Below are positions 41,549 through 52,100 of a stretch of 54,692 bases of DNA, piece after piece (the first letter of the stretch is position 1; every line of letters begins with the position of its first letter). The position numbers and the translations under genes were made by a program. Where the stretch lies: the NCBI GenBank assembly GCA_025054525.1, contig JANWZJ010000004.1:14092-68783 (forward strand), read 5' to 3'. Below the pieces are notes generated by a model that saw nothing but the letters and a program-made list of their open reading frames with translations, did not search any database and was not told the DNA's origin. Source of the stretch: Bacteroidia bacterium (GTDB lineage Bacteria; Bacteroidota; Bacteroidia; SpSt-205).

Positions 41549-42517
41549 ATGGAGACAATCTTAGACTTTGAGCGTCCTGTTGTAGAGCTGGAAAACAAGA
41601 TTGCTGAGACCAAGCGCCTTGCCGAAGAGAGTGGGCTGGACATTTCCGAGAATCTCCGAATCTTAGAAGCTCGGCTGGAGCAGCTTCGGCAAGATATCTA
41701 CAAGAATCTTAGTCCTTGGCAAAGGGTACAGTTAGCCCGGCACCCTGCGCGTCCGTATTCGTTGGACTATATCCATGCTGTCTTTGAAGACTTTATAGAA
41801 CTACATGGTGATAGATGTGGAGGAGATGATAAGGCGATAGTGGGAGGCATCGCCAAAATAGAACAGTATGGGGTGGTAGTGATTGGGCAGCAGAAAGGTC
41901 GCGACACTCGGACTCGTCAATACCGAAACTTCGGAATGCCTAATCCTGAAGGCTACCGAAAAGCCCGCCGCCTCATGAAGCTGGCAGAAAAGCTACGCAA
42001 GCCTGTCATTACTTTCATAGATACGCCGGGTGCTTATCCGGGTATGCATGCCGAAGAGTTCGGACAAGCAGAAGCCATAGCTCGCAACCTCTATGAAATG
42101 GCGCAACTGGCGGTGCCCATTTTGGTCTTTATTATTGGGGAAGGAGCATCGGGAGGCGCCTTAGGAATAGGGGTGGGAGACAAAATCTACATGCTGGAAA
42201 ATAGTTGGTATTCCGTCATATCGCCTGAAAGCTGTGCCAGTATTTTATGGCGCTCCTGGGAATATAAAGAGAAAGCGGCGGAAGCCCTTCACCTCTCCGC
42301 TCAAGATAATCTCAAGCTGAGTACCATAGATGAAATTATTTCTGAGCCTTTGGGGGGTGCACATAAAAATCCTACTGTTGTATTTAGAGCGGTGCGAGAA
42401 AAAATACTCCAAGACTTACCCCCCTTACTTAGCCTTGCTCCCGACGAGCTGATAGACCGAAGACTGCAAAAATATGCCGGCATGGGTCGCTGGCAAGAAG
42501 TACCTAAAAAGGTATGA
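41549..42517 (+). CDS. accA: Acetyl-CoA carboxylase carboxyltransferase subunit alpha
   Basis: 322 aa, full length. With AccD it transfers carboxyl from biotin to acetyl-CoA, giving malonyl-CoA. Seen: the N-terminal coiled region [37 protein letters not shown] (about 89), [19 protein letters not shown] (about 160) and [31 protein letters not shown], in shorter blocks here (about 198-232). accD, accB and accC are not in the window. It overlaps the PaaE-like reductase gene by four bases. Confidence 0.97.
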   Translation: METILDFERPVVELENKIAETKRLAEESGLDISENLRILEARLEQLRQDIYKNLSPWQRVQLARHPARPYSLDYIHAVFEDFIELHGDRCGGDDKAIVGGIAKIEQYGVVVIGQQKGRDTRTRQYRNFGMPNPEGYRKARRLMKLAEKLRKPVITFIDTPGAYPGMHAEEFGQAEAIARNLYEMAQLAVPILVFIIGEGASGGALGIGVGDKIYMLENSWYSVISPESCASILWRSWEYKEKAAEALHLSAQDNLKLSTIDEIISEPLGGAHKNPTVVFRAVREKILQDLPPLLSLAPDELIDRRLQKYAGMGRWQEVPKKV

Positions 42518-43563
42518 GTCGGTTCGTACCATTGAAGATTCTGAAAAAGATAGCGGAAACACCCGATACATTCTCCCTCTTTTTGGAGAAGCCGGCAGTA
42601 GGCTTTGAGTATATGGCGGGGCAGTATGTAACAGTGCGCATAGAGATAGATGGCAAAAAGTATCCCCGTGCATATTCGCTTTCCAGCTCACCGCATATAG
42701 ATGTCCACCTTCAGCTTACTATCAAGCGATTACCAAAGGGTATTGTTTCCAACTATATTTGGGAGCGTATCCGAGAAGGCGACTCTGTAGAAGTCTTCCC
42801 GCCGATGGGCTCTTTTACGGTAGCTCCCCAGGCAGGAAAAGCTATTCAGTATTTCTTTATCGCAGCGGGGAGCGGGATCGCACCTATTTATGGTATGATT
42901 CGCTCCTTGCTCAAAGCCGAACCCAAAAGCCGCATTCTACTTTTGTACGGCAGTCGTAACCAAGAAAACATCATCTTTTACTCCGCTTTAGAAGAGTTAC
43001 ACCGGCAGGCTCAGGGACGGTTAGAGGTGTATTATAGCTTGAGCCGTCCACTGCCAGGATGGGCAGGGCGTACAGGTCGCATTACGCCAGAGTGGATTAC
43101 GGAAAACCTTCAAAAGCTTCGGCAGCGACTTCTGCCGATTGAGGCGTATATCTGTGGTCCTAGTGAGTTGATTGCCTCGGCGGTGCAGACCTTAGAACAG
43201 TCGCGCCTTCCGAAAGAGAGAATCCATGTGGAGTACTTCTCTGCCCCGCTTCCTTCGCAGGTATTAGAAGAACCAGCTCCACTCAATCAAGCAGCTCGTG
43301 CAGTAGTGCGTTTAGATGGGAAGACTTACCAGCTCACCATCCAGCCCGGCCAATCTATTCTCAAGGCAGCGCAGGAAGCAGGGTTGGACCCGCCCTATGC
43401 TTGTGAGGAGGGAATTTGCTGCACTTGCCGCGCTAAGCTCTATAAAGGCAAAGTGCATATGGCTGTACGCGAAGCACTCTCCGATTGGGAGATAGAAAAA
43501 GGCTATATTCTTACTTGTCAAGCGATACCTCTGACCCCAGAAGTGGAAGTGGAGTATGGATGA
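42514..43563 (+). CDS. PaaE-like oxidoreductase (FAD/NAD reductase plus 2Fe-2S ferredoxin)
   Basis: 349 aa. An FNR-type FAD domain (RAYSLSSSP at about 50), an NAD(P) domain ([17 protein letters not shown] at about 116; CGPSEL at about 213), then a plant-type 2Fe-2S ferredoxin domain (about 262-349, [13 protein letters not shown] and the distal YILTCQA cysteine). The order matches PaaE, the reductase of the phenylacetyl-CoA epoxidase, and similar electron-transfer reductases of unknown partner. No paaABCD genes are here, so its oxygenase partner is unknown. Confidence 0.88.
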   Translation: MSRFVPLKILKKIAETPDTFSLFLEKPAVGFEYMAGQYVTVRIEIDGKKYPRAYSLSSSPHIDVHLQLTIKRLPKGIVSNYIWERIREGDSVEVFPPMGSFTVAPQAGKAIQYFFIAAGSGIAPIYGMIRSLLKAEPKSRILLLYGSRNQENIIFYSALEELHRQAQGRLEVYYSLSRPLPGWAGRTGRITPEWITENLQKLRQRLLPIEAYICGPSELIASAVQTLEQSRLPKERIHVEYFSAPLPSQVLEEPAPLNQAARAVVRLDGKTYQLTIQPGQSILKAAQEAGLDPPYACEEGICCTCRAKLYKGKVHMAVREALSDWEIEKGYILTCQAIPLTPEVEVEYG

Positions 43564-44078
43564 GACGCTTCCTTTCTGAGTGGCTTCACCGATGGATGCA
43601 CCGATACCCAAGTAATCCTCAGCGCTTCTTGCGGCTGATGCGATATTATCCTCCCTTTTTCATTCAGCGGGTGATTCCCCTAAGTATCTCAGAGGATTGC
43701 CTCACCCTGCATGTAAAGATTCGGCGCTCCCTCCTTACCCAAAATCTCTGGAAAAGCACTTTCGGTGGTACGCTTTTAGCGGCGATAGACCCGTGGTATG
43801 CGCTGCTGATCTGGCAGCGCTGCCGCCAAGAAAATATCCCCATAGAAATGTGGGTGGAAAGGGTAGAACTTCAGTTTCTGCGTCCTGGGCGTGCAGATAT
43901 GTACTTCACCTGTCATATTCCTCCTGAGATGTGGGCGAGCATCCGAAGCACGCTCTTGAGCCGAAGTAAGGGACGATATACTTTCCCTATTCATATTTAC
44001 TTAGGGGAAGGCACGCTGTGTGCTCAGGGGGAGCAAACGGTGTACTTGCGTCATCCCGAGTGGCGCCCTAATACTTAG
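43560..44078 (+). CDS. DUF4442 hotdog-fold protein
   Basis: 172 aa from the ATG in ATGA overlap with the reductase stop. The pattern fits DUF4442, a thioesterase-like hotdog family: YYPPFFIQRVIPLSISEDCLTLHVKIRRSLLT, FGGTLLAAIDPWYALL (about 67) and LQFLRPGRADMYFTCHI (about 105). Possibly acts on acyl thioesters, which would suit the accA neighbourhood. No catalytic residue can be assigned. Confidence 0.75.
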   Translation: MRRFLSEWLHRWMHRYPSNPQRFLRLMRYYPPFFIQRVIPLSISEDCLTLHVKIRRSLLTQNLWKSTFGGTLLAAIDPWYALLIWQRCRQENIPIEMWVERVELQFLRPGRADMYFTCHIPPEMWASIRSTLLSRSKGRYTFPIHIYLGEGTLCAQGEQTVYLRHPEWRPNT

Positions 44079-44091
44079 TACTTTTTTTCAG

Positions 44092-44099
44092 TAGCTTCG
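44092..44099 (+). promoter_or_regulatory. Near-consensus -7 element of dsbD
   Basis: TAGCTTCG (one mismatch), 9 bases before the ATG at 44109. Confidence 0.3.
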
Positions 44100-44108
44100 C
44101 ATACGCTT

Positions 44109-46178
44109 ATGGGATGGAGTGGGTGGGTGTTCGTGTGGATACAAGCTGCCCTTCAGTGGTATATCTCTACCCAGCCCTCACAGCCCGTGAAAAAGGGCGA
44201 TGTGGTCTATCTACGCATGTGGGCTGTCCTCAAGCCAGGCTATCATATTTATTCCAGCCGCCCCCCTTCTGGCCCTGCTAATACCCCCACACAGCTCGTC
44301 ATAGAAAAGATACAAGGTCTTAAGCCCCTCCCCCTCACCGAGGAAGGAAAGCTGCAAGAAATGCATGACACCATTTTTGATGCAGATGTGTATTTCTATG
44401 AGAAAGAGGTTACCTTCATTCAACCCTTTGTTGTAACAGGTAGCCCTGCGACAGTCTCGGGATTCTTGCGCTACCAGTATTGCGACGAGGAACAGTGCTA
44501 CATGCAGACTTATGAAGTGTCTGCTTCTTTTGAAGTGAAAGAAGAGCCGGCTGAGTCGCCTTCGGTTTCTGCTGCTGAGGTGCGTAGGACCCCTCCTGCA
44601 GCGGAGACCAATCCGAAGGACTGTACCTCCACTTCCATGCCAAGTCCGCCTTTGGAAAAGACTACTGAAACCCCGCCTTCTTCTGCGACTTCAGTGACTT
44701 CTGCATCCATAGCTCCTTCTAACAGCTCCCTCACGACTATAGGATGGACCTTTATCAAGGCTTTTCTTTTTGGGCTGGCGGCTATTCTTACGCCTTGTAC
44801 CTTCCCGATGATACCGCTTACCGTAAGCTACTTTACGAAAGCCGCCGAAAAGCGCAGCGGTAGATGGCTGGCTACATGGTATGGCGCCTCCATCCTGATA
44901 ATCTTCTGGGTACTCGGGCTACTCCTGACGATGCTCTTCGGGGCGGGCGCTACCTACAATCTCGCTACTAATCCCTGGCTCAATCTTATCTTCTTCCTGC
45001 TGCTCCTGATTTTTGGGTTATCCTTTTTGGGGTTATTTGAGCTTACGCTGCCTGCGAGCTGGGGCACGGCTACGAGCCGATTTGCAAGTCCTCATAGCTT
45101 AGGTGGAATCTTCTTCATGGCGCTTACGTTAGTGCTGGCGAGCTTTTCCTGCATAGGGCCCTTAGTAGGGACGCTTATGATAGACATGGTAGGCGGCAAA
45201 ATCTGGGAACCCTTAGTGGGCATGACTGGATTTGGGCTGGCTTTTGCTCTCCCATTTTCGCTGCTGGCAGGTATGCCCAAACTCCTCCAGCGCCTCCCTC
45301 GTTCGGGCGAGTGGATGGAGACCTTCAAAGTAACCTTAGGCTTTTTAGAGCTGGCCCTTGCCCTCAAATTCCTCAGTAATGCGGACTTAGTATGGCACTT
45401 GGGAATTTTGGATCGGGAGGTATATCTGAGCCTGTGGATAGCTTTGCTGCTATTCCTTTCATTATACCTTCTGGGCAAAGTTCCGCTCAAAGGAAATGCG
45501 CCTCAAGAGATAGGTGTCCTGCGTCTCTTGGCAAGTATGGGGAGCTTTGCGTTAGCGATATATCTTTTTACGGGGCTGTGGGGTGCCCCTCTCAAAATGT
45601 TCTCGGGCTTACTCCCGCCAGTTCATGAAGAGATGGGTGTGAGGGTTTTGGGGGGTACTTCTTCTGGGCATTCTCAGCCTACTTGCGCCTATCCGTCCCA
45701 TCGTAAATACGCAGACGCGCTCCGTAAATATACCCCCCTTGATTTATGTGCTTTCTATGATTTAGAGGAAGCACGCCAATATGCAGCGCAAGTCCAAAAG
45801 CCCCTTCTTATAGACTTCACGGGACACACCTGCACTAACTGCCGACAAGTAGAAAGTTCGGTATGGAGCCACCCTGCCGTGAAGAAACATCTTCAGCAAG
45901 ATTTTGTCTTGGTCTCGCTATTTGTAGATGACGGCACACCGCTGGATACGCCCCTTGTGGTAGAAGGTAAAAAGCTACGCACGGTGGGCGACCGATGGCT
46001 CTATTTGGAACAGAGCTTGTACAAAATGCAGGCTCAGCCATACTATGTCATCGTAGGGGAAAACTTAGAGCCACTTGTGCCGCCAATGGGCTTCACCCTT
46101 GATGCAGAAGCCTATCTAAGTTTTCTGCGGGAGGGACTTGAAAAATTCAAGCAGCAAAAATCTCAGCCTCATATATGA
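44109..46178 (+). CDS. dsbD: DsbD-type thiol:disulfide interchange protein
   Basis: 689 aa with all three DsbD parts. The signal peptide is followed by the periplasmic alpha domain (about 20-135) with redox Cys C125 and C130. A Ser/Thr/Pro linker follows, then an eight-helix beta domain (about 215-500) with the membrane cysteines in LTPCTFPMIP and SCIGPLVG. A C-terminal thioredoxin-like gamma domain (about 560-689) has CTNC. DsbD carries electrons from cytoplasmic thioredoxin to periplasmic disulfide isomerases and cytochrome c maturation. Directly followed by trxB with a 4-base overlap: reductase, thioredoxin (trxA) and exporter lie on the same strand. Confidence 0.93.
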   Translation: MGWSGWVFVWIQAALQWYISTQPSQPVKKGDVVYLRMWAVLKPGYHIYSSRPPSGPANTPTQLVIEKIQGLKPLPLTEEGKLQEMHDTIFDADVYFYEKEVTFIQPFVVTGSPATVSGFLRYQYCDEEQCYMQTYEVSASFEVKEEPAESPSVSAAEVRRTPPAAETNPKDCTSTSMPSPPLEKTTETPPSSATSVTSASIAPSNSSLTTIGWTFIKAFLFGLAAILTPCTFPMIPLTVSYFTKAAEKRSGRWLATWYGASILIIFWVLGLLLTMLFGAGATYNLATNPWLNLIFFLLLLIFGLSFLGLFELTLPASWGTATSRFASPHSLGGIFFMALTLVLASFSCIGPLVGTLMIDMVGGKIWEPLVGMTGFGLAFALPFSLLAGMPKLLQRLPRSGEWMETFKVTLGFLELALALKFLSNADLVWHLGILDREVYLSLWIALLLFLSLYLLGKVPLKGNAPQEIGVLRLLASMGSFALAIYLFTGLWGAPLKMFSGLLPPVHEEMGVRVLGGTSSGHSQPTCAYPSHRKYADALRKYTPLDLCAFYDLEEARQYAAQVQKPLLIDFTGHTCTNCRQVESSVWSHPAVKKHLQQDFVLVSLFVDDGTPLDTPLVVEGKKLRTVGDRWLYLEQSLYKMQAQPYYVIVGENLEPLVPPMGFTLDAEAYLSFLREGLEKFKQQKSQPHI

Positions 46179-47125
46179 AGTACGAAGTCGTCATTATTGG
46201 CTCGGGGCCTGCGGGTTATACGGCAGCGTTATATGCTGCGCGAGCCGGATTATCTCCCCTGGTGATAGCAGGTCCTGAACCCGGCGGGCAACTTACCCGT
46301 ACCAGCGAAGTGGAAAACTTCCCCGGCTATCCCGAAGGTGTTTTAGGAGGGCAGCTCATGGATGACCTGCGGCGCCAGGCAGAACGCTTCGGTACGAAAG
46401 TACTCTACGATGTGGTGGAAAAAGTGGAACTGCGCCCTTTTCCTAAAAAGCTTTGGCTCAGTGGAGGTGAGACAGTAGAAGCGGATGCAGTAATTATTGC
46501 AACCGGTTCTTCGCCGCGGTGGCTTGGACTGGAAGCGGAAAAGCGGCTGTATGGAGCTGGGGTGAGCGCATGTGCTGTGTGTGATGGCTACTTCTTCCGA
46601 GGCAAACCCGTAGCCGTAGTAGGTGGAGGAGACTCCGCTTGCGAAGAAGCCATGTATCTCTCTCGGCTCTGCTCAGAAGTGCATATGCTTGTACGACGAG
46701 ACCAAATGCGCGCCTCCCGGATTATGCAGGAAAGAGTCAGAGCCACACCTAACATCCATATTCACTGGAATACCATCACCGTAGATATTTTAGGCGAGCA
46801 GAAGGTAGAAGGTGCGCGTGTGCGCCATGTGCTCACCGGAGAAGAGACAATCCTCCCAGTACAAGGGTTCTTTGTAGCTATAGGACATGTCCCCAACACG
46901 GAAATATTTCGGAATCAGGTTGCTTTAGATGCGGCTGGCTATATCTTGACCGAACCCAAGAGTACTCGTACTAATATAGAAGGGGTATTTGCGGCGGGGG
47001 ATGTGCAGGACCCTATATATCGTCAGGCGGTTACGGCAGCGGGCACAGGGTGTATGGCGGCGCTGGAGGCAGAGCGTTGGCTCATGGAACAAAAACATAG
47101 AAAAGCCACCTTGGGCGTGAGCTAA
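46175..47125 (+). CDS. trxB: Thioredoxin reductase
   Basis: 316 aa. FAD motif [19 protein letters not shown] (about 7), redox motif CAVCDG (C133, C136), NADPH motif [16 protein letters not shown] (about 147) and [23 protein letters not shown] (about 272), given in parts. It reduces thioredoxin with NADPH. Translationally coupled to dsbD by a 4-base overlap. Confidence 0.97.
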   Translation: MKYEVVIIGSGPAGYTAALYAARAGLSPLVIAGPEPGGQLTRTSEVENFPGYPEGVLGGQLMDDLRRQAERFGTKVLYDVVEKVELRPFPKKLWLSGGETVEADAVIIATGSSPRWLGLEAEKRLYGAGVSACAVCDGYFFRGKPVAVVGGGDSACEEAMYLSRLCSEVHMLVRRDQMRASRIMQERVRATPNIHIHWNTITVDILGEQKVEGARVRHVLTGEETILPVQGFFVAIGHVPNTEIFRNQVALDAAGYILTEPKSTRTNIEGVFAAGDVQDPIYRQAVTAAGTGCMAALEAERWLMEQKHRKATLGVS

Positions 47126-47130
47126 TTTTG
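47123..47130 (+). promoter_or_regulatory. -7 element of nuoB
   Basis: Exact TAATTTTG overlapping the trxB stop codon, 11 bases before the nuoB ATG at 47142. Confidence 0.5.
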
Positions 47131-47141
47131 TTAGGAATGGT

Positions 47142-47627
47142 ATGCAGCAGGTACTCAATGAGCAGGGGTTTCTATTAGCGCGGCTGGATGACCTCATAAG
47201 CTGGGCTCGTACAGGTTCTCTCTGGCCTATGCCCATGGGGCTGGCCTGCTGTGCGATAGAGATGATGGCAGCCGCAGGCCCTAAATACGACATAGCCCGT
47301 TTCGGAATGGAGCGATTTTCTTTTTCTCCGCGACAGGCGGATGTAATGATAGTAGCCGGCTGGTGCACTTACAAAATGGCGCATGCCATTAAGCGTATCT
47401 GGGACCAAATGACTGAACCCAAATGGTGTATTGCCATGGGGGCTTGTGCTTCTACGGGGGGAATGCACCGAGTGTATGGGGTAGTCCAAGGGGTGGATCA
47501 GTTCCTTCCCGTGGATGTGTATGTGCCTGGCTGTCCCCCCCGCCCCGAAGTCTTACTTCATGCTCTGATAGAGCTACAGAACAAGATTCGCTCGCAACAC
47601 TCTATCCTTCAGGAGCGTAAGGATTGA
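47142..47627 (+). CDS. nuoB: NADH-quinone oxidoreductase subunit B (NuoB)
   Basis: 161 aa. This is the complex I subunit that holds cluster N2. Cluster cysteines are C36 and C37 ([10 protein letters not shown]), C102 (MGACASTGG) and C131 (VPGCPPRP); C75 in AGWCTYKM is an extra cysteine at the AGT-type position. Normally nuoB lies between nuoA and nuoC. Here it stands alone between trxB and the convergent pabB, with its own -7 element. The remaining nuo genes must be elsewhere. Overlaps pabB by 19 bases. Confidence 0.95.
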   Translation: MQQVLNEQGFLLARLDDLISWARTGSLWPMPMGLACCAIEMMAAAGPKYDIARFGMERFSFSPRQADVMIVAGWCTYKMAHAIKRIWDQMTEPKWCIAMGACASTGGMHRVYGVVQGVDQFLPVDVYVPGCPPRPEVLLHALIELQNKIRSQHSILQERKD

Positions 47628-48766
47628 GCCGAGAGACGCAGACTCTCTAAAATCCTCTCGGCTTTGAGCTTAGTCTCTTCCCATTCCGCTACAGGGTCCG
47701 AATCATAAGTAATGCCGCTTCCTACCTGCAGAACAAGCTGACGAGTAGTTTTGTCATATACTAATGAGCGAATCACTACGGCGAAATCGGCTTCTCCATC
47801 CGCGGAGACATACCCCAGCGCGCCTGCATAGATACCGCGTCCTACGGGCTCATACTGTTTGATATGGTAAATGGCAGCCCTTTTCGGGGCGCCTGTCATA
47901 GAACCCGCAGGAAAAAGGCTCATCGCCGCATCCCACCAAGAAACCTTTTTTTCTTTCTCACCGTATATCGTGGAGACTAAATGATGCAGCCCCGGAAAAC
48001 TCTGCACTTCCGCCCAAGCAGAAACCTGTACCGAACCTGCCTTGCATACCCGATTGAGATCATTCCGCACTAAATCTACAATCATCGTATTCTCAGCTAT
48101 TTCTTTAGAGCTTTTGCGAAGGCTATCTATGAGCTGATAATCTTCTTGCCAGGAGCTACCTCTACGGATGGTGCCTTTGATGGGCTGCTGAGCGATTAGG
48201 TCGTGCCACTGCCAGAAAAATCGCTCAGGAGAAGCCCCTATCACATACTTCTGCTGATACTTGAAGAGAAAGTTATAGGTAGTGGGTACGCTTTGAAGGA
48301 GCGAGAGATAAGCGGCGATGGGGTCTAACTGAGCTTGCCACAGCAGAGCCAGAGAGAGATTGACTTGATAGACTTCGCCGTGATAGATGCGGTCGCAAAT
48401 ACTCTCAACAGCTTCTATGAACTGAGTGCGGTCTAAGGAGGACTGTAAGAATTGGGGAGGGGTCAGAATAGGATTAGCGGGAGGCTCAGGCTCCCAAGTG
48501 GGGGCTTCTTGCATGGCTATTACAAGCTCAGGTACGAAGAAAGCTGCTCGGGGAAAGGCGATCCAAGGCTTTTTATGAGGGGCGCGCATCTCATAGGACC
48601 AGCCACCCATGCACCAGCTCCCCTCACTAACCAGGTCTTTATGGGGCTGGCGACCCATCCCCATTACCCACCGATAATGGGATAGGTCATCGTAAGGACT
48701 ATTCTGTAATACAAAGTAGAAGTAAGGATACTTGTCAGCCCATCTTAGCAGCTTGGAAATCTTCAT
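47609..48766 (-). CDS. pabB: Aminodeoxychorismate synthase component I (PabB)
   Basis: 385 aa. Chorismate-binding family. The PIKGTIRRG motif (about 197) has the Lys that marks PabB-type enzymes; anthranilate synthase has Ala in this position. Other marks: [13 protein letters not shown] (about 227), [12 protein letters not shown] (about 290) and the C-terminal [17 protein letters not shown] (about 345). It makes 4-amino-4-deoxychorismate for folate. The glutamine amidotransferase partner (PabA) and PabC are not nearby. The N-terminal domain is short. Overlaps the upstream gene by four bases. Confidence 0.88.
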   Translation of the reverse strand: MKISKLLRWADKYPYFYFVLQNSPYDDLSHYRWVMGMGRQPHKDLVSEGSWCMGGWSYEMRAPHKKPWIAFPRAAFFVPELVIAMQEAPTWEPEPPANPILTPPQFLQSSLDRTQFIEAVESICDRIYHGEVYQVNLSLALLWQAQLDPIAAYLSLLQSVPTTYNFLFKYQQKYVIGASPERFFWQWHDLIAQQPIKGTIRRGSSWQEDYQLIDSLRKSSKEIAENTMIVDLVRNDLNRVCKAGSVQVSAWAEVQSFPGLHHLVSTIYGEKEKKVSWWDAAMSLFPAGSMTGAPKRAAIYHIKQYEPVGRGIYAGALGYVSADGEADFAVVIRSLVYDKTTRQLVLQVGSGITYDSDPVAEWEETKLKAERILESLRLSAQSLRS

Positions 48767-49131
48767 GCGCTAAGGGGTCGATAGTATAAACGATGGCACA
48801 TCTCCTCTAAAGAAGGCGCCACCCGATAGGCTGGAAAACCTTCTGCGTGCCAGAAAAAATATACGCCCCCTTCTCGTACATTCCATGCCAGCAGATTCCC
48901 AAAGGTATCATACCCCAAAGGTAAGTATTCTTCTGGAGAATCTATGCGCAGCCGGAGACGGTGAAGGAAAATGTTGCGTTCGCCCTCTACTGGTTCTAAG
49001 ATATAAGTGAGTCGTACTGCACACAGGGTTCCCCCTCGCCAAATATCAAACATGGGATATTTACGCACTCGCTCCAGCCAGTGGTGATAAATAGGTGGTA
49101 GAGAAAAAGGAGGGATAATTTCTGCGTCCAT
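48763..49131 (-). CDS. SUKH (SMI1/KNR4)-like small protein
   Basis: 122 aa from the ATG at 49131; a TTG three codons upstream is excluded by the -7 element it would overlap. The C-terminal half resembles the SUKH fold: EEYLPLGYDTFGNLLAWNVREGGVYFFWHAEG followed by a SLEEMCHRLYY helix, matching the family's LPI-x-x-D-x-x-GN, V-Y-F-W and F-x-x-F/L-L pattern. SUKH proteins are often immunity proteins or adaptors, but many single-copy members have no known toxin. It lies between the CHAT gene and pabB. Confidence 0.5.
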   Translation of the reverse strand: MDAEIIPPFSLPPIYHHWLERVRKYPMFDIWRGGTLCAVRLTYILEPVEGERNIFLHRLRLRIDSPEEYLPLGYDTFGNLLAWNVREGGVYFFWHAEGFPAYRVAPSLEEMCHRLYYRPLSA

Positions 49132-49137
49132 TTGCGT

Positions 49138-49145
49138 CAAATTTA
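49138..49145 (-). promoter_or_regulatory. -7 element of the SUKH-pabB unit
   Basis: Exact TAAATTTG on the minus strand, 6 bases before the ATG at 49131. Confidence 0.55.
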
Positions 49146-49190
49146 GGGTAGATATGGATTGTTTCTTCGGCTACTCGCGGTGGCATATCC

Positions 49191-52100
49191 CTACTGCATC
49201 ATCACGAAAGCCCCCCAGTAGTAAGGATGAGAATACCTCTTTCGGAAGGCACTCAGTGTGTGATAAAACACCGTTTCTATCTCTTCTCGTCGCTTTCTTT
49301 TCACCGAGTTCTGATAAAAGCTTAGCATAAGTTCTCTGGTTGCCTCATCATCTATTTGCCATAAGGTAGCGATGACGCGCTGGGCGCCTGCCTCCAGAAA
49401 TGCTCGCTGGAGTCCATAGAGCCCTTCTCCTCGCACTTCGCCAAGGCCCGTCTCACAGGCGGAAAGAACTACCAACTCTGTGCCGATGAGGTTGAGATTA
49501 CAGGCTTCTTGGGCTGTTAGTCGTCCATCCTCTCCACCCAACGGCGGAAAAAGGCTATCCCATAAAGCTGCTTGCGCTAGAAGCAATCCGCCTGCTAATA
49601 GCGGATTTCGTTCTCCTCCTATGAAATAGCCATGAGTTGCCACATGTAGCACCTTGGGGGATCGGAGAAGCTTCAGGTAATTCTCTGTGGCTGCTTTGCC
49701 TATCACGGGGGAGACTCCCAAGAGCTGGGCTATCCCCTTTGCTTCTACCTCAGCCCCCGGCAAGGGGGGAATACCCCCTTCAAAGAGCCGATAGCTTCTC
49801 ATCCGAGGTTCGGAGATTGTGTCAGGTATTGTAGAAAAGTCTGGGTTTCCTATTACTACAGGCTTCTGGGTGAGAAAGCGCCTGCGCCGTAGCAGAAGCC
49901 GCCGACTGCTGGCAAGGTAACGCACTTCATAGCGGTCAGCCACAAACTGCTTCCGCTCTGAGTCATACAGCGTAGCCACATTCACGAGGTGGTATACTCC
50001 ATCCGGGGAGAAATAGACTTTTCGGACCTTCAGGGGCAAAAGAGAGTCTAAAAATGCCCACAACCGCTCATAAGGCAGCCCGGACGGTACTGACCGAGGG
50101 GAGTGTAAAATCCGATAAGAGTTTCTTACTCGTCGCTCCCAGAGTGTATCCACCTGATGCACATGTAAGTACAGGGTATGTTTCCTGCCCGTAGGCAAAA
50201 GAAGATAAAAGAGATACAGAAGGCTGTCTTTTTTCCCAGAAGGCACCCGTACGACTTCTATCAGTGCTTCATCGGGGCGTAAGGAAGGCAACAGCGGTTC
50301 TCCTGCGGGGTCAGGTAGGAAATCTCTAAGGGCAGGCAGCCGTAGCACAATTTCTCGCTCTATCTTCTGTAACACCCCCCAGAGAGAGTCTGCGACTGGA
50401 TAGTTTTCCTGCAGGGTAAGTAAGGCATACAAGTTTGCTATATGTCTCCACTGGCGATAGCGGGCATGAAGTAGGGTATCTCGGCTGGTTTCTATGAGGT
50501 GCTTCATCGCCTCGGTGGAGGAAAGGAGAAGCCCTTTGAAGCTGCGGGCCGCGCGATAGCCCAACTGAATGATTTCAAGGCGGTCTCGGCGTTCCGCCAC
50601 ATATCGCTGGAAGTCCGATAGACGACTTTCCAAAAGGTTTTCCAGTAGGTTTTGGCGGGCGGCGGTCGGAAGGGTGGGAAACTCTCGGCGAATGCGATCA
50701 AAACTCTTTTGTACGATAGTTTGCCACAAAGTGTCCGCCTCCCTATAACGCTGCTGAAGCTGGTATAGACGAGCTAAGTTGGGAAGGGCATAAAGAGAGT
50801 AATTGGGATGTTCAGGGCCTAATACCTTCGCCCAGACCGCTTTCGCCTCCAAGTATAGCGTTTCTGCTTCAGCATATCGTCCTTGAGCCTCATATACGCT
50901 TGCTAAGTTATTGAGGCTCCAAGCATAGTCAGGGTGTGCGGTACCCAGCGCCTTTGCCCAAATAGCTCTAACTTCCTTATGTAAGGTTTCTGCGGCTGCG
51001 TAGCGCCCGCGCGCCACATATATATTCGCTAGATTATTGAGGGTATGAGCATAATCAGGGTGTTCAGTACCTAACACCTTCGCCCTAAGGGCTTTTACTT
51101 CTGTGTGTAGGGTTTCGGCAGCTGCATACCGCCCCTGTGCCCAATATACATTCGCTAAGTTATTGAGCGTAAGTGCATAGTTGGGGTGCTCGGGGCCTAG
51201 CACCCTCGCCCAAATTGCTTTCGCTTCTAAGTATAATGCTTCCGCTTCTCCATACCGTCCTTGAGCCCGATAGACGATGCCCAAGTTGTTGAGCGTGCTG
51301 GCATAATCAGGATGATCAGTGCCCAACACTTTTGCCCGGATGGCTTTCACCTCCGAATGCAACGCTTCTGCTTCTGTATATCGTCCTTGAGTTTGATACA
51401 GGACTGCCAAATTATTAAGAGCCCACGCATAACGGGGATGCTCTGGGCCTAGTGCATTCGCCCAAATCCTTTTTACTTCTAAATACAGCGCTTCTGCTTC
51501 GGCATAGCGACTTTGGTCCGAATACACATTTGCTAAGTTGTTGAGCGTACGAGCGTACTCGGGATGTCCGGTGCCTAATACTCTCCGCTGGATGGCTTTT
51601 AGGTGCAGGTATAACGACTCGGCTTGGGCGTACCGACCTGTTTCCCGATACAGAATCGCTAGGTTATACAACACGCTAGCATACGCCGAATGTTCAGTAA
51701 GCGCAAGAGACTCTAAGACGCGAACGGATTGGCGATAGTATTCCTCTGCTTGGTCATATTTAGTCTGGTCATGAGCTATTAACCCCCGACGTCGCCAAAG
51801 GGTGGCATATAGTAAGGTTTGTTGGGCACTTTGGGTTTCCACTATTTGGATTGCTTGCTGGAGAGCTACCTCCGCATCCGCATAGGCTCGGGTTTGGTAA
51901 TGGTAGAGTCCTCGCCAGCCTAATAGTTCCGCGTACCCAAGAGTGTCTCGTAAGCGAAGTGCCAGTGACTCTACTGGGGCTATCCAAATGAGAGCTTCTT
52001 TGGGCTTGTTTGCTCCCCCCCACGCCTCGGCGGCTTTGAGATGGAGCCGTAGTTGTAGAGTGTCAGGCATCGGTTGCGTGCGAAAAAGAGAATCATACAG

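Noticed and set aside
50823-51578. 126-base tandem repeats as a CRISPR-like or selfish repeat array
   Set aside because: They are in frame, encode 42-residue TPR units and lack spacers.
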